Below the pieces are notes generated by a model. It did no database searches. It was not told the DNA's origin and saw nothing but the letters and a program-made list of their open reading frames with translations. 38,862 nt of DNA, from NCBI RefSeq assembly GCF_001949145.1, contig NW_019091423.1, forward strand, positions 671,457 to 710,318, written 5' to 3'. Both the position numbers and the translations under genes were made by a program. Positions 1 to 11,490 of this stretch are shown piece after piece. Within the stretch, counting starts at the first letter, position 1. Every line of letters starts with the position of its first letter. This stretch comes from Acanthaster planci (lineage: Eukaryota; Echinodermata; Asteroidea; Valvatida; Acanthasteridae).

Positions 1-569
1 ATGTAACAGATTCATTTCTAAATCTCTCAAGTTTGTTAAACAAAAAAGGTTTGCGGGTGCACCATGTGGGAAATATCTCTTTTGTGAAGAGGTGTGGTTC
101 TAAAAAGAACTGTTGAGTTTTGTGGGACACGACAAGTATGTACTGAAATGACAATACATAAGACCAGCGTATCCATGTTGTGTCCATACTCCACAACACC
201 ACACTGCTACAAGTATAACAGTTTTGTGATTGACAAAGCAAATAATCATTTTAGTTGGACTGAGTACAGTGTGAATAATTGTTTAAAATTTTACGACGTG
301 ATCATAAGAGCATATGGAGAATCTTGTTCTGCATTGACCTTGCATTTACACCTTTATGTCCAAGGGATTTCAAGAATTGAAAGTTCGCTTTTACGCATCT
401 TTTGAAATGCATACTGCAGCAGTACACTACCTGCTGAGTTGTGTGTTTGTTGAACAGAGAGAACATGGCAAACTTTACCTGATATCATGTTTCTTCAACT
501 GTGATCATTGGGTTACTAACTTCAAATATTGTTCTTGTGATGAAATATTATTGTCTTGTTTCTTTACAG
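1..569. other. Probable CNPPD1 intron (5' end of window)
   Basis: No coding segment was recognised here. The stretch ends in a pyrimidine-rich acceptor with AG at 568-569, just before the first recognisable CNPPD1 exon. That exon starts with the last two bases of an Asp codon, so an upstream exon ending in phase 1 must lie further 5', most likely outside the window. Short open frames here show no codon bias or family resemblance. Confidence 0.6.
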
Positions 570-3500
570 ACATTGTGGTAGAGTTATTTGAGAATGTTGA
601 CCAGGGTCATCTTGGCCAATTGAGTAAGAGACATGTGGCAAACTTCACCAGGTAAATTATCATCCATGCTGTCTCTTTGATTTCAACCTTATTCATGAGA
701 CGGTCATATTGAAATTGAAAGTGAGGTGAACTCTTTATTTTGGAACTCAATCAATGAAATAGATAAAATGAAATTTAATGACAAATTAGCACTTTTCTAC
801 TTTGATGAACAGTTTTCATAATTATGAAAAAAATACCTTAGTATATGTAAACCAGTTTTCGAAAAGAAAATTGAAAGGGAGACTCATGCTAGTGCTAAAA
901 CAGTTTGATACCATCCCATTCAACTGTGAACTATTTGTAAAACAGATTTGAAAAATGAAATAAGAAATGGTTTCCTCATGAATAAGGTCTATTCTGTGCC
1001 TCTCTGCTTACTTTGTCATCAGGTCATGTACATTTACTTGCTGTTTTTTGTACAGTTTGAAAGATGTATAAAGGAGTTAATATTTAACCGTAACTCCCAA
1101 GTTTCTTTTACCGGCACTGGACCATATCCATTAAAATCCAACATTACCTATGCATCCAAAATGCATGCTGGAAGTCTAACACTGACGTGATGACCTCAGT
1201 TAAGTGATGTATGATACACGGCTCACATGATGTCATCGGTGCTGTTGTTATGACGAAATGCACTGAATGCCCCCAACAGTGCTTCAGGCCCTCTTGACAA
1301 AGTCCATCAACATCTCCCACAAAGGAGGAATGGATTTTGATGGATTTGGTACTGTTAAGGAATAGATTTTGATGGATTTGGTACAGTTGGTGGTAATACA
1401 TGCAATCTGTTTCCATTTTGACCAACATTCAGGAGATCCAATGCCAGCCAATGTAGTCTCCTTCTTAGCATGATGTATGCTCAGCGACTGAGAGAAAGTA
1501 ACCCTGAATATGTGACGAGAATCAAACCTGCTGAACTGTTTCTAGTGTCAATGGTAAGCCATTCTATACTTTACAATTCAGTTGTTTGTCACTGGATAAG
1601 CTAGCTGTATAGTTGTGAGTGGGAATGCAACTTGATGTAATCAACCATTGGGGTCTAGATTTGATCGGTCATTGCACCCTGATAACTAGAGTGGTGTTGT
1701 ACATGTACACATAGAAAAATAAGGAAACCTTGGAGTGCTTGCTTCCAAATATGGCCCAGTAAGCAAAGTTTGTATTGATCTGTCACAGATGATTGCTACC
1801 AAGTTTCTGTATGATGAAGGGGAAGAAGAGGAATTATACAATGACCAATGGGCTGAAGCAGGTAAGAATGCTGCACACCTTTCCTGTTTTATTCTGTTGG
1901 GTTTGTATTCGGACAGTCAAAGATACTTTGAAGGTACAGTCCGTCCTTTGCTATTTGTCCATTATGCTCGTTTGAGGTAATGAATGCCTCATAATCTAAA
2001 GGAGGGTGTTTATCAACTAACCTCATAAAGTTTCAGCTCAGCGAATGTTATATATTTGAAGAGAGATAATATTCTGGGATCTTGATTTCAAATGAAAAGT
2101 TAAAGAGTCATGCTTTGAATTGTGCCCAATTTAGTATCCAGTGTATGTCTGGTTCAGGCAACTGCAACTATATGATGTTGCTTGCTGAGCCAATGAATTA
2201 CAGCAACTATTTTGTCAACACTTGCGTACACTTTGCAGGATCAAATAATAAAACACTTTCCAGTAATGCATCTTTAAGCACACTGTTTGAAATGGCCTCC
2301 TTTCATTGCTTTTTTCAAAATGACAGCTTATTTGAAAGAATTATTCCACAGGGAGTTCAGTCCCATAACTATCTTTAAACCAACAATGCTTATTAACATT
2401 CATTTCATCAGTTTATGGACCGCTGTAAATGTTGGACTCTACCTTTTACAGCCAATACTGAACTTCAAGATTTTCAAAATCTCTGTCTTGCTTGATTTGA
2501 TTCTACCACCCTTGCCATGACACAGTTTTTGATTCAGTAAAGAATCATGCATTATGCTATCAACTAAAAAGTGGACATACCTTTATTTACTTTGAACATG
2601 AAAGAAATTTGAGCAGCTGGGATTACAGAGACAAAATTAAGGATGAAAATGAAACAAGTTATGAAAACCCCTTTAATTTGTTACAAATTTTAGCGTTCTA
2701 GTTCTCATCAATCCTTTCAGGCATATTTTTCAGAGGTGTTCAAAAACCCTAAAGTTTTTACTTACTTCTCACTGCAACTAATACAAGTGAAAGCGTTCTT
2801 TTTCAGGAAGTTGTGAATGTCAGAGTAATGACTATTTCTGTGGCATTTTCATTTAAGTTGCTCTCTTTTTTCCCATTTTCAGCAAAAATTGATGTGAACC
2901 GAGTGCATGATCTGGAGAGGGACTTCTTGGCTGCTATTGTAAGTTTTGTCTTATAAGGATTGTGAGATTGAAAACAGGTTATTCTGTGTCAGATCTGAAA
3001 GGCCAAACTGCATTAAACTGGGCAAAACACCTGGGCTGGTCAAGCATAAAAAGACATATATACATATGTGGCTGGTACACATGCACACATGGACAGGTTC
3101 TTGTACAACAGATGAACAGATCATCTCTATTTGACTTCCCTATCTTTAGACAGACATTCAGAGTTGAGGTCTCTTTCAATTAAGGACCAGTAGTTAACTT
3201 GTGGTTGGATTGTGTTACTTCTAGCACATAATGCAGTGAAGTTGAAGTGCAAAGGACTCTAGTCCACCGTTGTTAGGTGATAGGTCCACAGATATGAGAA
3301 AAGTTGAAAAAGTTGTTTACTAGTGACATACTAGTAATATAAGGGGTCCACTCTGCACTGTGTTATTAAAACCAGCAATGGCAACTAATGATGTGCTGGT
3401 CACAAATAGTCGCCTAGACTACTTCAGCGGTTGTTTACTAGCATGTATTTGTTCAGAGTTAATCAGACTGTTTTACTATGGTCCTTGATCGAGCTCCACC

Positions 3501-6145
3501 AAAGTGAGAATTTGATCAGAAGTTCAGTCACCTGTAACTCACAAATCACATGACCAAAAATCAGATTTTTTAGTTTCTCATAAGATCAACAGCAAATCTG
3601 AGATTTGCCCCCAAAATTGCAAGTGTTTGACTTGATGTGGAAGGACCCAAACAGAATGCTGAAGTATCAAATATTATTTCAGGTACCAAATTGTGTGCAT
3701 TTGACTGGCAGTGTGCTTTTGACGTAAAATGTTGTTATTAAAGCAAATTCTGAATTCTTAAGTCTCTTCTTCCCTTGTTTTTCTTTATTTTTCCAGGCTT
3801 TCTATAACAAGGTTCTTGTTACAGGGTAAATTGGCTAAGCCCAAGAACCTTGTTGTAATAAGAGAGATTTTATTTGCTTTAATTTATTTTACCTAGGACT
3901 GGAAGCTTCTGGTTGACCCACTGGAATTCTATGAGTTTCTGCTTGGAATAGAGATGAGGTTGGTTTGTTTTGTTTCTAGTGTTATTTAACAGTCATATTT
4001 TTAATAACTCAGTAGATTTTTGTTTGTTCATTTGTTTGTTTTTGTATTTTGTCATCATGCATTATATAATTTGGAATTGGAAATTGTTTCATGTTTTTTT
4101 GTGTGGGCTTTGCACATCTGTCTCAGGATTGCACTGAGTGAAGGCAGAAAGAGAGGCTGGTATACGTACACAGACCTGAGTATCGTGATGCAGCACCCAG
4201 CCTGGTATAAAGTTTGCTGCTGTGTGCTGGAACACTTGGTCAAGGTAAGGTTTGCTGATTTGTCAAAAGCATCGTAAATATCAAACTTCCCAAATAGTGA
4301 AATATTTTCATATCCCTTTTAACTCTGGCTTGTTTCGTGGTTTTTGCTTTGCCTTTTTTAAACATTAAAACAGACACTGTCAGTCTTATCTGCTTGTTAC
4401 AAAAGCAAAAAAAAACACTTACTGTGGAACGCTGCTATAATGAACACGATGGGGTCCACGCTAAATGTCCGGTACAGTGGTCATTCGGTGTAGCAAAATT
4501 AACTGCTGAACATTTTGTTGCCATGTTGAATAGCGCCCTCTCTTGTCTAACTGAAGTGCACCGTCTTGTGATACTGTGAATAGTTGTTTTCGTGCTGTTG
4601 CATTCATGGTTGAGGTTTCTAGAAATGTATCTGTTAATTATTTTAAATCTTGAGCTACAAAATTAATATTTACATTGCCCTAAAAGTCGTGAAGCTACCA
4701 CTCAGGATCGATCTCTGACACATGCTGTGGTGAATCTCGGTTGATTTGCAACTGCGTAATGTTCGGTAGGTTTTGTGCACAAAATACTGGGGGCCAAGGA
4801 CGATGTTCGGTACAGCCGAATTTTCGGTACAGTGGTGTTCGGTATAGCGACGTTCCACTGTACTTTAACTGAATTTTGACATTCATTGGTAATTTATCTG
4901 TTTTCTTTGAAGAGGTCAATATGGCCAACCCATATATGGCCAACTCATACATGGTGTTGTATGTATGCTGGCATGGGCCACATACACAATTTTTCACTAC
5001 TAAATGCACAGGATGTGCGCAGTGTGGATGGCATGAGATAAACACCAATGTGGATGATGGCGGATTATTAAATGAGTGCTATTTTCTCTCCATTTCTAGC
5101 AGGTTTCCTTAGTTCTGTCTCTTTAGAGATTTGTAATGGTGTTGGTCAGCAGTCAGTGCGCTACCTACAATAATGACACTGCCTTTGTTGCATGCATACT
5201 GCACTTTTTAACACGCCCAGAGATTGTTGAGACCTTCTTTGATTGATAGTCTTGATGCTGAAATTCTGTTGTTAACTACAGGTGATCAGTCTGTGTACGC
5301 TCATCTATAGCCTGTGCGCCGCTACTACCTTGTGGTCTGCATTACTTCTCCACCAGACTAGCATTCCTTCTCATCCAATCAACGGATGCCTACCCTTACC
5401 ACTTGGGCCCCACTTAGCTAAGTCTACTGAGCCCAACCTTGTCCCCAACCATCTTCTCTTTGATTTGTTACACTTGTACCTACACCAAAACCCCAGAATG
5501 ACCCAAGTCTTGTCTCCTGACTCCCCTGCCTCACACTGTCATGTGCCTTGGTATGAACAAGAACATCAAGCCTTGTCAAGAAATGGTCAGCTGGTTTGGT
5601 CATCTGAAGAGGTTGCCCAGGACACTGTTGCTGAGGAGCCGATGGACATGTGTCGTCATTGCTTGGAGCAACAGGGGTGTGAAGACAGTAAGCTACAGCC
5701 ATATTGCAGAAAGTTTCCCTCTCTCAGTTCCTGGTCCCAGGGTTACCATAGCCTGTCAACCAAGATAACCAGGTTAAGAGAAGTTCTAGTCCTGTTCTAC
5801 AGTGCCTTACTAACTGCTTGGTCAGACATTCCACCTGCTACAGCCTTCTGGTCTGACCGTGACATACTCAATCAAAGACTGTCTTCCAGACTCCTTGACC
5901 CTCTTGAGATGTGCATACATTGTCGACAGGAACCAACAACCAATCAGAGCTCTTCCCACAGTGCCTTGGGGCAAGGCCATGTAGCCTGTTGCCAGATGGT
6001 GGGGAATATCAAGCAAGAGGTACCGCATCAAGTGCGTAAATGCTCCAAAACAACCTGCAGGGGTAGAGAAAGACTTCTGCCTCCCATTCCGTCAGATCAG
6101 AAGATTGGTTTTAGGACCAGCTCTGAAATTTCAGTCACAATGTGA
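570..6145 (+). CDS. CNPPD1: CNPPD1, cyclin Pas1/PHO80 domain-containing protein 1 (5' partial)
   Basis: Seven exons join in one frame: 570-651, 1433-1553, 1789-1861, 2883-2938, 3897-3958, 4127-4244 and 5282-6145, giving 457 complete codons plus stop. All introns inferred between them are GT-AG. Recognition rests on stretches typical of vertebrate CNPPD1: DIVVELF, SMMYAQRLRESNPEYVTRI, KFLYDEGEEEELYNDQW, and GRKRGWYTYTDL in exon 6. These cover the cyclin-like domain of the family. The last exon opens with a hydrophobic stretch of about 25 residues (VISLCTLIYSLCAATTLWSA), the predicted membrane segment, followed by a long low-complexity tail. The tail holds two CxxC pairs (MCRHC and MCIHC); the human protein also has cysteine pairs in its tail. 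The N-terminal coding exon is missing, so length and start cannot be judged. The molecular role of the family is poorly known, and a cyclin-like partner function is inferred from the domain only. Confidence 0.9.
3737..3883. repeat. Nested inverted repeat (foldback) in CNPPD1 intron
   Basis: An outer 12-bp perfect inverted repeat, ATTAAAGCAAAT at 3737-3748 with its complement at 3872-3883, encloses an inner 13-bp perfect one, AACAAGGTTCTTG at 3806-3818 with its complement at 3842-3854. The inner loop is 23 bases. It ends only 13 bases before CNPPD1 exon 3897-3958, so the pyrimidine tract and branch region of that exon fall partly inside it. It may be a degraded miniature inverted-repeat element; no target duplication is clear. 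Confidence 0.55.
4420..4862. mobile_element. pogo/Tigger-like MITE (TA-flanked) in CNPPD1 intron
   Basis: The ends form an imperfect inverted repeat of about 28 bp. The left end begins TACTGTGGAACGCTGCTATA, and the complement of the right end begins TACAGTGGAACGTCGCTATA; both then continue to GAACAC. The element is about 443 bp, with a TA dinucleotide at each outer edge as expected for Tc1/mariner-pogo insertions. The CAGTGGAAC end resembles Tigger/pogo termini known from other animals. A second GGTACAGTGG-type motif recurs inside both ends. There is no transposase frame, so it is non-autonomous. It lies between CNPPD1 exons 4127-4244 and 5282-6145. Confidence 0.75.
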
Positions 6146-9030
6146 GGATGAACTGTGAGGTATCTCAAGCCCTGAAAGAAACAAAATGGAGACGTCTTCC
6201 TGTACGATACTTAATCAAGTAGTCAGCTTGCTCGTTATGTGGGAGTAACCACTCATTGTATTAACAGTGCATGCATATTTCAATCGGAGGATGGTGTGAT
6301 TTTTTTCCCAGTAAATGTGACCTACTATTCCAACATCAGGCTGATGTAGGTAACTTCATATCTCTGAAGTAGTGGAAATTCCTCTGCTCATGTTCATGGG
6401 AGTTCCATCATTGCCTGTGATTACCCAACCTTTCTGTAGACAGAATTTAGTCCTTTTATCACTCTGAAGTGTGTAGAATGTGGAAGAGAGAAATTGTCAA
6501 ACGTTACAATTTCATGCTTCAGCTTGGTTTTGGAAAGGTTGGTCAGAAACAAGATTCTGGGTTGTTTCACTGCATTCCATTTTTATTGGAAACATTTTGG
6601 AAAAAATGAAGACTTGACAGTTCTAAATGCTTAGGCCATCTCCTTTTCACTGGCAGTGTTTTCCTCCACCTGGTGCAGAAAAACAAAACAGTACTTCCTA
6701 GCAGTTGCATATTGCATTGAGGATTTAGATGATGTCATGTGTGGCCTGTCGTGACAAAATGAGTGTAAAGTAGCACTCCACTTTTTTCCTATTATGTCAG
6801 TTTAAAGTAAAAAATTGAAGGGAAGGTAAGTAGATGGGTTTTGTAAACTTTAGATAGACTAAACCATCTAGACTAACTCCAAATTTCTGGCAAAATGATA
6901 TATTTAAAAATGTCATTTTTTTCCAATTTTGACAATAGCATATTTCATGGCATAGCATTTTTTCATTTTTTGCCTGGTCAAAAATGTTGGAACAATGTCA
7001 GAAATGAAGACACAAAGACGCCAGAATAATGTCACATTGTCACCCGTTTACCTTAAGTGTAATATGCCATTGGAAAAGCTCTCTTTCTGTTGAATTAAAA
7101 GACCAATATCTTAATTTTCAAAAATTCTGACGTCATGTTGATAGGTCACATATTACAAGAGTAAGAGTATATTTCCCTTTAACGTCCATACATTTTCTTT
7201 TCCATTGATGAATTTAGAGTGTATACATTTACTGGTGTCATATAAGATTCACTCGTACAATGGAATTTTGGAACATTCTAAAATATTTGTTTACCCTTGT
7301 TTCACATGAGTAACTAATTTCTGTGGAAATACAAGTCTTCCATAAATGTTGTTGAAGGCATCATTGTTCTCAAAATAGGTTAATTTTATGCAAAATGAGC
7401 TATTGTAAATCAGTTTTCAATAAGAATCATGACACATAGGTGTATTTATTCACATTTACTGTTGGAGTTTCTTTATCTGTTAATTGCTATAACACACCAA
7501 TATATCCCAGTATATCTCATTTCAATGTATTTGTATATATTTGTTGTCGTATATCCTGACCTGTAGATTTTAACTACTAATGGGCATGGCATTGCCATAT
7601 ATTTTAGTTTACTCACCGCAAAGGAACAGCGCCAACATTAAAGTACATATTTAACCAATAAGAGTAAATTTGGTTAAATTAGCTCGAATCCTGACCTCAG
7701 TGTTAATACAAAGCTGGAAATAATAATGCTGGCAAGTTGTATTGTTTACTTTAGTTTCTAACCAAGAACATTTCTTCAGTGTTTTGTTGGTTAGCATCTC
7801 ACACCAGGCATTGCTAGTTTGCCATGTCTGCCTACTGTACACATGGAAAGTGCAACAGTTGCAACAAATACCAGTTGTCAGCATGTGATGGCCTTATTTG
7901 TACACATTGAAAACACTATTGCATAATTTACAATTATGTGGGAGAATTTGTACTTCTCAATTCCAAACAAGATTGGTGCGTAACTTTTCATGGGTAAGGT
8001 TGAAAACTTCTCAAATGATTTGTTTGGGTTGAATGATTCAATGCATGTTACATTAATGGAATCATTGTGTACAGTGTAATTGCATAATTTTATGAATGTA
8101 TTGCTTTTTTTCTACACAGACTTATAGACAGTGGTTCTACAGTAGTTTTCAAACTTGTGTTAAAGGAAGTACAAGGTTAAGATTTCTATGAAGTCTTGTG
8201 TTTCTTGGCGTGCAATACGTATGCTGAATTAAGTATTCTTTTGGAAGTGCAGTTCCAATTTTGAAAGTCAGGTCTGGGTTATATAAACAGGTTTTAGCTT
8301 TCTTAGCCCTTTGATAGACCTCAGTAATGATGATGTCATCATTTATATGTGTGTGGAATCATTTGGTACTAAATGAACTGTGGGTCCCACTGGCTCTCTT
8401 CGGTTTGTAAGTGACTTGGTCATACACATGCACGCACCAGTGATTGCAAGCTTCCATTGGATTAACACTGAAGTTACACACGTTAACTTCCTGTTCCGTT
8501 GTTCCACATAGCTCCATATGCAGTGGGTGTGGTTTAAAGTGGTGACGTCACACTTACAAACTAGATAGGAAAGTGTACATATACACGGAGTCTGATGTAG
8601 ATAAGTAGTCATAATTGCAGTGCCATGTAACTTTTGATGTGCAGTATTATTTCAGTCCATTGCTCTCTTTGAGTGTTCATCTCAAATTTCGTAGCCCATT
8701 TTCCACCAAAGATAAAATTTCTCTCTGGTGTTTCTGGTTTTGTGTGTCAATTGTGAAGCTCCATTTAGTTCCTTCATTTTCTAAGGAAGGCCATATTTAT
8801 TTTATGTCATTACTGAAATTTGCCATATCCTGTATTATTTTCATACAGCAGTTTTTGTCTTGCTTTCTTTCAGGAAATACAAAACGTTTCCAATGTGTTA
8901 AGTACGGTTTTCCGTCTAGGCTTAATTTTTTCAAAGTACATGTACTTGTGTACTTATAAGAGCTTTTAGTACTGCAGTGCTGTGTTGTTTTCATGTTTCA
9001 GTCAATAAAGATGTAATGGGATTGTTGGAA
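6146..9030 (+). other. CNPPD1: Presumed CNPPD1 3' UTR with poly(A) signal
   Basis: After the CNPPD1 stop there is no further coding similarity for almost 2.9 kb. The sequence is AT-rich, with long T and A runs. A canonical AATAAA lies at 9004-9009, followed by GT- and T-rich sequence that could be the downstream element. An ATTAAA near 7095 could be an earlier site. The extent of the UTR is inferred. The short open frames here (for example 8615-8959) show no recognisable protein. Confidence 0.45.
9004..9009 (+). terminator. AATAAA poly(A) signal, candidate CNPPD1 end
   Basis: This is the canonical hexamer in plus orientation, followed within 50 bases by T- and GT-rich sequence. It is the first canonical AATAAA I noticed downstream of the CNPPD1 stop. 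Confidence 0.45.
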
Positions 9031-9681
9031 AAATAACATTTTATTTTTGTGGATATTGTTAATTTTTTTACTGTTTCATTGTTTTGAGGTAAATTGCTTT
9101 GAGGCATTGATTTTCTGTGATATTTTAAACATTGTTGGGGAAACCGGAGCTTCTATTATTTTCTGGAATTCTCATGAAATGAATTTTTTCCAAATGAGTT
9201 GAAATGGGGATAAAAGTTCATTCTGCCCCTTGTCGGATGTTAGGGGCTGCTCGCTGAAGTATTTGATGGATACAAGATATCTTACAAACGCGTGCACAAT
9301 TTTTATTTACTGAGATCAAGAATCGAAAACACTGATTTCCCCATCAGGTATCAACCAAAGAAATAAAACGGGTATTTTGTGTCTGCGACCTGGAGGAGTA
9401 GTACCCCTGTAATCAGTGTGGTACTCCACAGCGCTCGCGCGGTTACTTGTAAAGCGCCCTCATGTGAAGGAAATTATGTCTGCATTGGATTAGTCAAAGT
9501 CATCTCTGTAGGGGTGGCTTAGGTACCTGAAGTTCTGAAAACCAAAAAGTAATTTATGAACTCACTTTATCTTTGTAAAAATGTCTTGATATGATTAATA
9601 ATTATAACTTATGAAGAAATTTTGGCTGTTTTCCTGTAAATATATAAGTATGGGCTTTTTGCGTTCGTCACGTTCACGAAT

Positions 9682-9790
9682 GTTACCTAGGAAAAAGTAT
9701 AGCCATCCAAAGCGTCACGTGACTCACTAAGCAACAAACCGTGGTCATATAAACATTTCTGCGCTGAGTTGGTCTCTGAAATGTAAGATA
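9682..9790 (+). promoter_or_regulatory. Candidate promoter cluster with X-box-like, E-box and forkhead-like sites
   Basis: Within about 100 bases lie four elements. An RFX X-box-like GTTACCTAGGAAAA is at 9682-9695 (consensus GTTNCCATGGNAAC). A perfect palindromic E-box GTCACGTGAC is at 9714-9723. A TATA-like CATATAAA at 9746-9753 overlaps a forkhead core ATAAACA at 9749-9755. A splice-donor-like GTAAGA is at 9783. RFX and FOXJ1 sites are known drivers of ciliary genes, and NME8 lies about 4 kb downstream on the same strand, so this could be its promoter and a non-coding first exon. That link is inference; no transcript evidence is visible. Confidence 0.25.
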
Positions 9791-10064
9791 TGTTTTTTAT
9801 TTAAAGGTATTGAAAAACTGTTTTAAACCCATCAAAGGAGTTAGTGTTAAAGCCAGAAATTTTATGCATCACATAGAGTAGAATTTAGGGCGAAATAGGT
9901 GTCTTCGATGCAATTATGACTTCTCTAAAATATTTAACGGCAGTTTGCTGAATGACTGTACTGGGAGCGGGAGGTAGAAATAGAACCTACCATTGACTCG
10001 TAGAGTAACGTGAAAATGAAGGGTGCCTCCTTTCCTTGGCCTGCCCTTGTGCTTACTAAGGGAC

Positions 10065-10076
10065 GGACACGTGTCC
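10065..10076. promoter_or_regulatory. 12-bp palindrome containing an E-box
   Basis: GGACACGTGTCC is a perfect 12-base palindrome centred on CACGTG. It lies about 350 bases downstream of the other CACGTG palindrome at 9714-9723, in the intergenic region upstream of NME8. Function is unknown. Confidence 0.25.
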
Positions 10077-10630
10077 AGGCAAAGAGGCAACCCTCCGTGC
10101 TGTTTGTACAGGGAATCACCTATTTTATTAAGAGAATAAATATGTGCATGGCCGATAAGACCTTTTTAGACCCACTCAGGAGACTGGATGTGACTAATTT
10201 AATGCCCGAGCCACAGGCGAGGGCAGAATCATCAGCATTGGTTCTCCTTAGCAAGGTCTTGCTTGAGCATTAGTTAAAGACTGGCCAAGCTCATATTTAT
10301 TCCATTTCATAAATACCTTTTTATTCGGAGGGTCAAGAGAAGTCAACACATGATGGATTTCCAATGATATTGTTTGAAAATTTTCATATTCCATTCATGG
10401 TAGGCCTAGGCCTGCATGTATATTTATCTTATAATTTAGGGATGTTACAGTCCGAGTGCACATTGCAGTCAAAATGTAGGTAGCGTAAAAAGGTTCGACA
10501 GTAGAGAGTGTAATGAATATGCACGACCCTGATGTCATCACGGCTATATTGGTGTCGTCACATACAGCACGTACGTTTGCACGCAAATTTCCAACATCTG
10601 AACATGTATAAAGTGATAACTATCCGTTAA

Positions 10631-11490
10631 TGGCGCAACAGTAGAAGGTAGTGGGGCGACGGTAGAAAGAGGACTTATTAAAAGTGATGACTAGGTGAAG
10701 GGGGCAACAGTAGAAGGTAGTGTGGTGACAGTAGAAAGAGGACTTGTTAAAAGTGATGACTATTGGTTAAAGGGGCGACAGTAGAAGGTAGTGTGGCGAC
10801 AGTAGAAAGAGGACTTGTTAAAAGTGATGACTATCGGTTAAAGGGGCGACAGTAGAAGGTAGTGTGGCGACAGTAGAAAGAGGACTTGTTAAAAGTGATG
10901 ACTATCGGTTAAAGGGGCGACAGTAGAAGGTAGTGTGGCGACAGTAGAAAGACNNNNNNNNNNNNNNNNNNNNNNNNNNNNNNNNNNNNNNNNNNNNNNN
11001 NNNNNNNNNNNNNNNNNNNNNNNNNNNNNNNNNNNNNNNNNNNNNNNNNNNNNNNNNNNNNNNNNNNNNNNNNNNNNNNNNNNNNNNNNNNNNNNNNNNN
11101 NNNNNNNNNNNNNNNNNNNNNNNNNNNNNNNNNNNNNNNNNNNNNNNNNNNNNNNNNNNNNNNNNNNNNNNNNNNNNNNNNNNNNNNNNNNNNNNNNNNN
11201 NNNNNNNNNNNNNNNNNNNNNNNNNNNNNNNNNNNNNNNNNNNNNNNNNNNNNNNNNNNNNNNNNNNNNNNNNNNNNNNNNNNNNNNNNNNNNNNNNNNN
11301 NNNNNNNNNNNNNNNNNNNNNNNNNNNNNNNNNNNNNNNNNNNNNNNNNNNNNNNNNNNNNNNNNNNNNNNNNNNNNNNCAGTGGAAAGAGGACTTGTCA
11401 AATGTAGACCTGAAAGCTATTTTGGAGCGACAGTAGGGGGTGTTGGGGCGACAGTAGAAAGAAGACTTGTGAAAAGTAATGATTGTTGCT
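10631..11490. repeat. 71-bp minisatellite interrupted by assembly gap
   Basis: A 71-bp unit recurs with GGGGC anchor positions at 10701, 10772, 10843 and 10914, exactly 71 apart. A diverged first unit starts near 10631 and diverged units resume after the gap to about 11490. Each unit contains GGCGACAGTAGAA-type sequence twice, joined by GGTAGTGT, and then GAGGACTTGTTAAAAGTGATGACT. Open frames crossing this stretch are by-products of the repeat and the Ns. Confidence 0.9.
10954..11379. other. Assembly gap (426 Ns)
   Basis: The run of unknown bases is 426 long, which equals six 71-bp units. The array is not in register across it: CAGTAGAAAGAC at 10942-10953 is matched by CAGTGGAAAGAG starting at 11380, an offset of 12 bases from a multiple of 71. 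The true copy number is unknown. Confidence 0.97.

Noticed and set aside
8343-8612. 89-codon minus-strand frame
   Set aside because: There is no recognisable domain, it is within the presumed CNPPD1 3' UTR, and it has no supporting splice or start context.
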